A stretch of 64,000 nt of DNA from contig JAAEAF010002710.1 in the NCBI GenBank assembly GCA_011037195.1, positions 1 through 64,000 of the forward strand. The letters run 5' to 3'. The position numbers and the translations under genes are program-made. This document shows, one piece after another, positions 58,901-64,000 of the stretch. Within the stretch, counting starts at the first letter, position 1. Each line of letters starts with the position of its first letter. The notes beneath the pieces are model-generated. The model did not search any database. It was not told where the DNA came from and worked only from the letters and a program-made list of their open reading frames with translations. Source of the DNA: Triatoma infestans. Taxonomy: Eukaryota; Arthropoda; Insecta; Hemiptera; Reduviidae.

Positions 58901-59307
58901 TGCTGTTTGGCTTGTAATAAAATCTTCTTAATTTAGATGCCTTTCTTTCAGTATCCATCTCCTGATCCTAAATTCGTAGTATCTCTTCATAAATTACATT
59001 TCCAAATTTGCCTTGATTTGTTATTTTTTGTTTAAATAATTATTCAAATACGATATTTTTATTATTGTGATTAATAATAAAATATTTCTTTTTTAGGATA
59101 AGAGAAGAATTTGTATCTGTTTTAATATCACTCAAAGGTAATTTAAGTTATTGGCTAGAAAAACTTATGAAATCTAGTTCAGTAGCACCTATATTAACTA
59201 AAGATCATTTAAATGCCTTGGATCGCCGACTAAATTCAGTGTTAGCTGCAATAATGGCCTGCATTCAATCAAAAAGTATTGATGAAGTGCTGGTTGTTAA
59301 AGGCTAA
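42381..59307 (+). CDS. Fam20B: FAM20B-type glycosaminoglycan xylosylkinase
   Basis: A secretory-pathway kinase of the FAM20 family; the FAM20B branch phosphorylates xylose O2 in the proteoglycan tetrasaccharide linker in the Golgi. Seven exons are joined in phase: 42381-42614, 43254-43423, 43527-43723, 44332-44500, 48145-48330, 48426-48485, 59097-59307, giving 408 residues to the stop. Key sites (counted from exon 1 here): FKPKW (K132, nucleotide), EIAAFHL (E156), [12 protein letters not shown] with family cysteines, LWLPNKW and RHPWQRTY (242-254), DNGDRHHYE (catalytic D297), LLIDNAKSFGNPS (metal D315), LAPLYQCC. The match to human FAM20B is strong over the last three-quarters. The first exon starts in phase 0 with no start codon; the signal-anchor exon was not found, so the 5' end is incomplete. 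Confidence 0.9.
43254..43423 (+). CDS. Fam20B: Fam20B exon b
   Basis: Acceptor tattttag, donor TG|GTAAGA. It codes for [40 protein letters not shown] and [16 protein letters not shown], ending with the nucleotide-binding lysine region. Confidence 0.9.
43527..43723 (+). CDS. Fam20B: Fam20B exon c
   Basis: Acceptor ttttgtag, donor ATG|GTATGA. It codes for [20 protein letters not shown], the glutamate motif [20 protein letters not shown] and [20 protein letters not shown]. Confidence 0.92.
44332..44500 (+). CDS. Fam20B: Fam20B exon d
   Basis: Acceptor ttgattcag, donor AT|GTAATG. It codes for [20 protein letters not shown], then [11 protein letters not shown] and [14 protein letters not shown], with four of the family cysteines. 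Confidence 0.92.
44501..45977 (+). other. Fam20B intron d-e, first part
   Basis: AT-rich. About 45730-45560 on the minus strand reads [20 protein letters not shown] then [17 protein letters not shown], a coding-looking remnant I cannot name. No functional gene is seen. Confidence 0.4.
45978..46210 (+). mobile_element. tRNA-derived SINE, family B, copy B5
   Basis: Head GATTAGCTCAGTGGTAGCGT, B-box-like GGTGTCGAATCC, body 'ctacagctcaccacccggtgg', 'ggaggccggcagtgcactg', and a tail 'agatctttcaggtcgcagtg' shared with copy B3. It lies in an intron of Fam20B. Confidence 0.8.
46562..46991. mobile_element. hAT-family MITE
   Basis: The left end CAGGATTCTCAACC and the complement of the right end CAGTGATTCTCAACC form terminal inverted repeats; CAGTGGTTCTCAACC-type ends are typical of hAT (Charlie-like) elements. 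The interior (430 bp in total) has no ORF, so it is non-autonomous. The 8-bp flanks (gtgtgagt / gtgtagag) are only partly alike. Confidence 0.7.
47180..47460 (+). repeat. Dispersed repeat family C fragment
   Basis: Landmarks: 'cttactctgtaaagtgg', 'accggaaaacatgttttaag', 'gaatggtctgtgtatagtg', 'gtgtggacaaaatatc' and 'aaaaatcagagaatgctcaa', in the same order as 40930-41110. Confidence 0.5.
48145..48330 (+). CDS. Fam20B: Fam20B exon e (catalytic)
   Basis: Acceptor catttacag, donor AAG|GTTAGA. It codes for [40 protein letters not shown] then HYEYF, and LLIDNAK. The GDRHHYE motif holds the catalytic aspartate. Human FAM20B, as I recall it, has NADRHHYE here, so the Gly before Asp is a small variation. 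Confidence 0.93.
48426..48485 (+). CDS. Fam20B: Fam20B exon f
   Basis: A 60-base exon: acceptor atttcag, donor AG|GTGAGT. It codes for [20 protein letters not shown]. The SFGNPS string completes the conserved DNAKSFGNPS motif across the splice junction, which confirms the phase. Confidence 0.92.
   Translation, partial: FRKSVCGSCRYFSSTIPVL
48970..49369 (-). mobile_element. hAT-like MITE, uninterrupted copy
   Basis: It matches, in reverse, the split element at 29255-33427 over nearly its whole length ('gtaaaggacgatgcttgaac', 'gcatagacttgcttaaaaaa', 'tttgtctttttgtccgggg'). The right end reads CAGCGCTCGC on the minus strand. The flanks are both 'ctagcctg' (48962-48969 and 49370-49377), the 8 bp expected for hAT, though the left end seems degraded and part of this string also resembles element sequence. 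Confidence 0.65.
49930..49980. repeat. AC microsatellite
   Basis: More than 20 AC units with a terminal ACGC variation, directly before the solo 5-prime unit at 49990. Confidence 0.9.
49990..50215 (+). repeat. Solo '5-prime unit', well preserved
   Basis: It follows the same path as 2290-2065 (-): 'aaccttataaccctcccgc', 'aagtgtaagtgtaacag', 'aacattgcattgaagtgaac', 'aacttggtgaatatgct', then ATG with codons for [20 protein letters not shown] and TDKIPDV, ending at 'catccacata'. No RT follows. Confidence 0.75.
50260..50840 (+). repeat. Dispersed repeat family C pieces
   Basis: Two adjacent pieces with 'actccagcgattttctgtaa', 'cttttatttgaaacatgttt' (50330-50400) and 'atggagaaaatagcaaaac', 'gttaaccgattttcttaaa' (50760-50825). 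Confidence 0.45.
51060..51260 (-). repeat. Dispersed repeat family C fragment
   Basis: Inverted copy of the left part of the family: 'ccaaactgaatgtcaagttt', 'cgatgtttcgtttttgatat', 'ggatctcaaaaaatgtattt', 'gatatcgaaaatttgacatg'. Confidence 0.5.
51632..52493 (-). mobile_element. RTE-clade LINE, 5'-truncated, with 14-bp target duplication
   Basis: The flanks 51618-51631 and 52494-52507 are both 'atcggatgaaaact'. Minus strand: RT motif C and following ([31 protein letters not shown], about 52450-52300), then C-terminal [55 protein letters not shown] (51666-51980). The 3' tail is (AAGT)n (51632-51645), typical of RTE microsatellite tails. The frame is broken near 52110 and the 5' part is absent. 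Confidence 0.85.
52700..54450 (-). mobile_element. Second RTE-clade LINE, decayed, nearly full-length order
   Basis: On the minus strand: endonuclease at 54450-53956 ([66 protein letters not shown]), RT at about 53720-53390 (GLRQGTP-like segment then [14 protein letters not shown]), and C-terminus at about 53080-52720 ([38 protein letters not shown] and stop). A solo 5-prime unit (53745-53945) lies between EN and RT on the other strand. Frameshifts throughout. Confidence 0.75.
53745..53945 (+). repeat. Solo '5-prime unit', inserted in an RTE remnant
   Basis: It contains 'caacaagtgtagtgtgtaag', 'aacattacgttgaagtaaa', ATG with codons for [13 protein letters not shown], then 'gatgttatccagcactgcgg' and an end at 'catccacata', the same end as the copy at 50215. 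Confidence 0.7.
54451..57660. other. Intronic DNA, no gene seen; 32-bp tandem duplication
   Basis: AT-rich. The only sharp structure is a direct duplication at 55607-55670 (two 32-bp units starting ggtcaactccgtttaattat). Possible family C traces lie at 55130-55330. ORFs here are short with no recognisable content. Confidence 0.45.
57668..57708 (+). ncRNA. Hammerhead-ribozyme-like motif, second well-formed copy
   Basis: Layout: GCTC (57668-57671), CTGAAGA (72-78), extra A (79), helix II GGGCACC/GGTACCC with loop AAT (80-96; one C-A mismatch), GAAA-TGTA (97-104), GAGC (57705-57708). GCTC pairs perfectly with GAGC. Helices I and II differ in sequence from the 13863 copy yet keep pairing. The same single extra base follows CUGAAGA. 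Confidence 0.45.
57709..58315. other. No gene seen
   Basis: A GC-richer block at 57965-58130 ('gctgggaggctgtacactg', 'gtggacggagttaaatgccg', 'gggcggatcttaatagccg') may be an old repeat linked to the motif at 57668; no frame is open through it. Confidence 0.4.
58316..58400 (-). mobile_element. SINE family A, 3' fragment
   Basis: 'aaagtaatgcctattttt', 'cttaacatccaactatca' and 'ggtgtcgtggac' match the 3' half of 16460-16670. The tRNA head is absent. Confidence 0.6.
59097..59307 (+). CDS. Fam20B: Fam20B terminal exon
   Basis: Acceptor ttctttttttag, then [40 protein letters not shown] and a TAA at 59305-59307. It is the C-terminal helical part of the family, after a 10.6-kb intron. Confidence 0.9.
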
Positions 59308-59689
59308 CAATATGTTTTATGAGCAATCATTGATTTTATCCATTTTTATTTGTACTTTTTCTTATTTACGATCTCAAATTTAAGTTGTTAATTAAATTTA
59401 AATTCGAAATTTGAATTTCATTTTTTACATAATTTTAATCAAATTTGATCAGTGATTTTTAATTTTATTATTTTGTTAGTACTTCTTTGACGAATTTTGT
59501 TCTCGAAGGTTGCTCAGATTCAAAATGTTTCTCAAGGTCAAAATTTCGGCCTAAATTCAAGCCATCATCAAGTCTACAAACATGGAGAGCTTTAAGGGGC
59601 ACGCTCGAACTTTTTTAAAAATTTTCTCAAACTTGTAAGCCCTTGTTCTTTTTGATTATTTTATTAAAAAAAAAAAAAAAAAAATGAAT
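59308..59689. other. Fam20B 3' UTR and a decayed GAAA-type motif
   Basis: 59520-59580 on the minus strand reads TTGATGA, T, GGC...GGCC-GAAATTTTGAC, which aligns with the hammerhead-like motifs but has C3 replaced by U. An A-rich run is at 59667-59684. Confidence 0.4.
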
Positions 59690-59870
59690 AAACCACTGTG
59701 GTATGTGATATAAACATTTAGTTGTAGACATCTCTCTACACGAATTGACTGAAAACCTTACTCTCACGATGGTTGAGAATCCGAAACCAAAATAATGAAG
59801 CATGCTAAGTCGGATAAAATCATAGATAAACTGAAACGTTGACCTTGAGAAACGTCAGACCAACCCTAGA
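59690..59870 (+). repeat. Decayed copy of the '5-prime unit'
   Basis: 'ctacacgaattgactgaaaa' and ATG with codons for MVENPKPK, then 'gcatgctaagtcggataaaa', aligned with the MDENPKP...MHATTDK start of the LINE at 2176. A stop interrupts after PK. Confidence 0.5.
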
Positions 59871-60183
59871 GAAGAAAATTCATCAAATGTTAAATACAGT
59901 TATCAAAAAACTATCTTGGATGCAATTGTTTGTTTTTACTTCTAATAAAAATATAAAAAAGAATTATGGTTATTATTAGGTTTTGTAAGTGCCTTAAAAT
60001 TACTAAATTGGAACGTTTTTTTAAGTAAAATTAATTATTCTATTGTAAATAATTGTTTCTTATTTTTTTGTTTTATAAATTTTATTAAGATTATAGCATT
60101 ATTTTGTGAAAAAAATGTACCGTTACTTTCGGTAAGAAGGTATATGTTGACGGCATCAGCAATTCAGGCGATCTTCTGGATAT

Positions 60184-60296
60184 CAAGTTGGTAAAATAAT
60201 GTATGTATATATATATATATTTATATATATATATGTATATATACAATATATTGTATATATATAGGGTATATATATTATATTGTATATATATATGAA
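60184..60296. repeat. AT-rich palindromic tract
   Basis: Alternating TA runs with a small GG centre (about 60264) that can fold on itself. The minus-strand ORF through it is an artefact of the repeat. Confidence 0.7.
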
Positions 60297-62290
60297 TTAA
60301 CACTTCTGATGGCTTGAATTACAAATAATATTGTTACCATCCTAGGAATTGTACCTACTTTATAAAATCATTGTTTATACTTTCGTCTCAATTTGAAAAT
60401 CATTTTTCAGAATTCCAAAAATGCATTTTTTTTTTCTTTTCACATTCCTAAAAACATAAGGAATCAGTATTTTTTTTCAATAAAGGACACTGACTGTTCT
60501 GAAAATAGTCTTTTTTTTTTTATAAATAAGTTGTAATAAATGATATAATAATAATAGATACAATACACCAATAATACTTTCATGTTTATGCATTTTTTTA
60601 TTTTATTTGATTCCATATTATTATGAATGCCTTTCATTATATCAACTTCATGATAAAATTATAATTTCTAAATTTCAATATACCATATTGAAGGTTCGAT
60701 CTTCAAAAATTTCAATTTGTTAATCTATAATATGAAAAAGCTAATTTGCAGAATTTTATAACTATTTCGACAAAATTTGTACTGAAAAAAACTTGTTCAG
60801 CCCAAATTGAGTAATTTCAGTTTTATATATATATATATATATTGTGTGATAATTTGTCTCTTTCAATCTTTAATTAGTTCAAAAAATATTTCATCTTTAA
60901 AACTGTGGCTATTTTTTGTCATTTTTTTTTTCCAATTAAGCAATCCAACCAAAAGACATAGTTTAAGCAAATGTGTGGTAAATAAATTACACAACTCATG
61001 ATTCATATCATTCTCTTTTAGTATTTTTTTGCCTTAAAATATTTGTGTGAAACTATTTACTTATTGAGAACACATATTGACTAAAGAATCAAAGAATCTA
61101 AGTTCTCTTTAAAAAAGAAAATACAAAGTGGACATGAAGATTAGAATTTAATAAAAAAAACAAAAAAAAACTGTTATATGTGAAGTGTATTTTATAAACA
61201 AATGCTTCATGTTTAAATTTTTTTATAAAATACTCTTTGTTATTATAATATATTTACATAAAACATTCTTTTTTAAAATCTATTACATTCTTTTTCTTAT
61301 GAATTAATTATTTGTTTTTTCTTATTAAATATCTTTTAATATTTACTATTCGGAACATAATTTTACACTGTTTTCTCCGTGTCTGAATTATTTATAGATT
61401 TTATTTATTTAGTCATGGCACTTGAAAGCTTTAATTGTGATAATACAATTAGAATTTATAAATAATTTATACTGTTAGCCGGTTTGTTGTTTTTTAGCCG
61501 GTTGGTTATAAAATATATAAAACTTAATCTTTAAAAAATGTTTAGAGTTAATTTTTAAAAAAGTTTACTAGCATAATAATTATGTTATTAATAGATAATC
61601 TAAATGTCAAGTTTAAGAATATAAAGTCATATTCACTTACTAATTTAATGTCAACTGTTTAATAACTTCACACAATTTGGGATTTATTATATTTATTTGC
61701 ACTTTAATTGTTCAATGTTATCAATTAATTTTTTTTTTAGTATTATTACTTCTGCTTTTATTTGTTTAGGGTTTTAGCAACAAGTAAATAAATATTTGTT
61801 GTATTATGATCTTAAGTTGATTAGTTTTAATTTTAAATTGTAAATAAAGATTCAGTTTATTTAATTTTGATACTTTTATTAGGTAAAAGTAATGCAAATC
61901 TTTTACATTGTTTTAATTTTAGCTAAATATAATTAGCGTTTCATTGTTATTGATCAATGTTATTTTATTATTTATAATATGTTACAAATTAAATATTCGT
62001 CTATTTAAAAAAAAATACTTTTTCTATAACTAAATGTCATGTGTTTCAATATTTACTAATTTCTTACATCATAAAGACTGTTGTACTTTTTTAATAATAT
62101 ATATTTATCATATTATTATTCTGTTTTTAGTTTTTCAGGTATTTAGATGTCCCATTATGAAAGATTTTTCTATTCCCATCTAAACATAGATTTGGGCTTA
62201 TTAATGCAAAAATGATGTCATTTTTATATACAATTTAAATTAAATATACCGAATTGGTTATTAATCTAGCAGGATGTAATGATTATCGGA
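60297..62290. other. No gene seen
   Basis: Very AT-rich intergenic DNA between Fam20B and extradenticle, with homopolymer runs and no coding signal. Confidence 0.5.
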
Positions 62291-62294
62291 GGTT

Positions 62295-62480
62295 TCTTCT
62301 GATAGCTTGCGTCATTTTTTGTTCATCGACCGGTTTCAGGTGTTTGTGCATCTTCAGGAATCTTGATAAACTTAATAGTATCACATATAGCAATAGAACA
62401 AACAAACATTTACACATTTATTGTATATCCGAAACCGGTGATGATCACAAAATGGAGCAGGCTATTATGAAAAAAATCTC
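62295..62480. repeat. ACCGGT inverted motif pair
   Basis: The left half on the minus strand (62365-62325) reads CCTGAAGA, T, GCACAAACACCT, GAAACCGGTC-GATG. The right half on the plus strand (about 62428-62450) reads CCGAAACCGGTGATGATC. Outer parts also invert (atagcttgcgtcattttttg against the complement of cacaaaatggagcaggctat). It has the same organisation as 16045-16162. Confidence 0.5.
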
Positions 62481-63059
62481 ATTTTCAAGCACAGCGGACA
62501 CAACCACCATGACAAGGTCTAATGAATTACTTGTTGGTCTATTTTGATGGTTTAATGTTGACCATAAATGTTTTGAATTTTTCTTATGAATAAATCTAAA
62601 TCTATTTTTATTTTATAAAATGGTACCAAAGTTTTCCTAATTTTGTTTTACCTTTTCTAAATAAAAGGAAACTTTTGAATACAACAAAAAGTTCTAACAT
62701 TGAGGTATAATATCGCGTTCATGATGAAAGTACTAACAATTTAACATAATAATTGTAAATATTTATGTGAGAATAACATAATTCTAAGATGTTTAATTTT
62801 TCTTAATAAAAAATTGATTTAAAAAACAACTTTATTAGTACAATGTACTTGTTAAAATAGAGTTTCTTTTTTTACTTGATAAATAAACCCTTCTGGTAGA
62901 ATGCAGTGAATATAATAATTAACAATCATTCATAAGTATATATAATTAAGATTTACATATTTAAAGGATGTCAAAGAAGAAAAAAAAAAGGTTATGTGAA
63001 GTACCTTAAAGTATCAATAGATGGCGTTGGGATCTTAAAAATATTCAAAGATCTAGTGC
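62481..63059. other. No gene seen
   Basis: AT-rich intergenic DNA. Confidence 0.45.
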
Positions 63060-63690
63060 GCATCCCCAGCGCAGGCGGCCATCTTTGTTCCCACATCGTA
63101 AATCATGTGTTTTAGTTTCCTAATGTTATTTTTCTTCCTACCTTTACGGGCAGTAATCTCCCGGTAGGTGCCTAAAGCACATATCAATCACTTAAGGCTC
63201 GGTACATGTCGTTATTTTGTTTATACTAACATGTGCTCTTTGAATTTGGTCGGTAGGCGTGGCTTAGACAAGCGTGATTTCTTCTAGTGTTAGGGGAGCC
63301 ATTATACTTTATTGTAGAAAATACGTTTTTCACTTTTCGACTTGTGCTCGTCACCTAAGCATTGTAAATTCAAGTATGTTATCGTTTTCAAACACACAAA
63401 ACATTTAATACTTACAGTGTATATGTATAAGTTAATGCGGAATCGAGCGGTTCATATTTGTAGAGTAGGTGGCGCTAGAGTTATTAAGAACGGAGCGGTC
63501 AGAAGCCAGGCGCATAGGTTGCTCTGCGATTGGCCGCTTTTAGTAAGCTCACTTCCCTTAATGGCTGTGAAGGTTTTATTGTGAACAGACAGTGAGCAGG
63601 GCATTCCGCGGCTCGGTAGTTTAGTGACATCGCGTGGTTACTCAGTGTTGTCAATGGAAAAGCAGATTAGTGCGTGTTAGTGTGTGCAGC
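63060..63690 (+). promoter_or_regulatory. exd: extradenticle promoter region and 5' UTR
   Basis: GC content and CpG frequency rise here compared with the flanks ('gcatccccagcgcaggcgg', 'cattccgcggctcgg'). No clear TATA box is seen; 'ctcagtg' at 63641 is initiator-like. An upstream ATG at 63654 opens a nine-codon uORF (MEKQISAC, stop at 63680) that closes ten bases before the main start. Confidence 0.55.
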
Positions 63691-63890
63691 ATGGACGATC
63701 AGAATCGCATGATGCATCCTGTGCCCGGCCAAGTTGGTATGTTGCCTCAAGGATATGGTATGCAGCCTGTGGACCCCAATCATGGGGCACCTGCTACCCC
63801 AGATCAAGAAACAAGAAAACAGGACATCGGCGAAATTCTTCAACAAATAATGAACATCACAGATCAGTCATTGGATGAGGCTCAAGCAAG
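63691..63890 (+). CDS. exd: extradenticle / PBX homeodomain factor, first coding exon
   Basis: A TALE-class homeodomain protein, Hox cofactor and partner of Homothorax. The exon encodes MDDQNRMMHPVPGQVGMLPQ, then ETRKQDIGEILQQIMNITDQ and SLDEAQAR, the conserved start of the PBC-A domain (PBX1 has [20 protein letters not shown] as I recall it). The start at 63691 has a good context (GCAGCATGG). It ends at the donor AG|GTAAAC with a split codon. PBC-A remainder, PBC-B and homeodomain lie beyond the window. Confidence 0.95.
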
Positions 63891-64000
63891 GTAAACAAAC
63901 AGTATAAACATAACCTAACCCTCTGACAGTTAGATTTCCCTTTTTTCCCCAAATTGATGAATAATCGCAAACATTTTATGAATAGGTAGCTTCTCCGGTT

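Larger units (their letters stand above)
48486..59096 (+). other. Fam20B 10.6-kb intron filled with transposons
   Basis: Contents found: hAT-like MITE (48970), AC repeat (49930), solo 5-prime units (49990, 53745), family C fragments (50260-51260), two RTE LINEs (51632, 52700), a 32-bp tandem duplication (55607), a hammerhead-like motif (57668) and a SINE A piece (58316). I see no independent host gene in it. Confidence 0.6.

Noticed and set aside
60091..60303. A 70-codon ORF on the minus strand near 60.2 kb
   Set aside because: It is the alternating TA tract translated (YIYIY repeats).
63684..63878. An alternative-frame ORF over the extradenticle exon
   Set aside because: The overlapping frame has the conserved PBC sequence; this one does not.
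1..64000. CRISPR arrays, bacterial operons or ribosomal RNA genes
   Set aside because: No regularly spaced repeats, no rRNA-like segments; genes are split by spliceosomal introns, so this is nuclear animal DNA.
1..64000. Integrated viral or LTR retrovirus-like genes
   Set aside because: No gag, protease, integrase or envelope motifs and no long terminal direct repeats were seen; all RT pieces are of LINE type.

Overview
This is an AT-rich nuclear DNA window from an insect. Four animal genes can be read, three of them in split exons with GT/AG introns: a spineless/AhR-type bHLH-PAS gene (3' half only, + strand, 6.9-16.7 kb), a complete B-Raf-type kinase whose coding region has no intron (- strand, 37.2-39.2 kb), a FAM20B-type glycosaminoglycan xylosylkinase (+ strand, seven exons, 42.4-59.3 kb), and the first coding exon of extradenticle/PBX (+ strand, 63.7 kb). 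Spineless, Raf and extradenticle identify an arthropod. The order cannot be fixed from sequence alone.

The remaining ~90% is intron and intergenic DNA packed with decayed transposable elements. Layout: 0-6.5 kb, non-LTR retrotransposon copies (one with a long open reverse transcriptase ORF, one with a decayed RNase H) and a tRNA-derived SINE; 6.9-17 kb, spineless with repeat-filled introns; 17-26 kb, gene-poor, two SINEs and an 845-bp inverted-repeat element; 26.6-35 kb, an old LINE split by a chain of nested insertions whose boundaries can be read from target-site duplications; 35-39.4 kb, Raf and its probable 3' UTR; 40-42 kb, a long dispersed repeat with a SINE inside it; 42.4-59.3 kb, Fam20b with a 3.6-kb and a 10.6-kb intron full of hAT, RTE, SINE and LINE pieces; 59.3-63 kb, repeats; 63-64 kb, the extradenticle 5' end.

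The genes do not form a pathway together. Spineless and extradenticle are transcription factors of appendage and segment patterning, Raf is the MAP3K of receptor tyrosine kinase signalling, and the FAM20B-type enzyme phosphorylates xylose in the proteoglycan linker in the Golgi.

Most notable: (1) a recurrent motif that fits a hammerhead ribozyme layout, with two copies whose helices I and II differ in sequence but keep pairing, alongside several decayed copies, two of them in the arms of an inverted-repeat element, which suggests Penelope-like element ends; (2) a five-level nest of transposons with readable duplications; (3) spineless donor sites that create a stop codon when the intron is retained; (4) SINEs that share a 3' tail with a LINE; (5) a ~210-bp unit fused to a LINE that lacks its endonuclease and also found alone elsewhere. 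All identifications come from reading the sequence; no database search was run.
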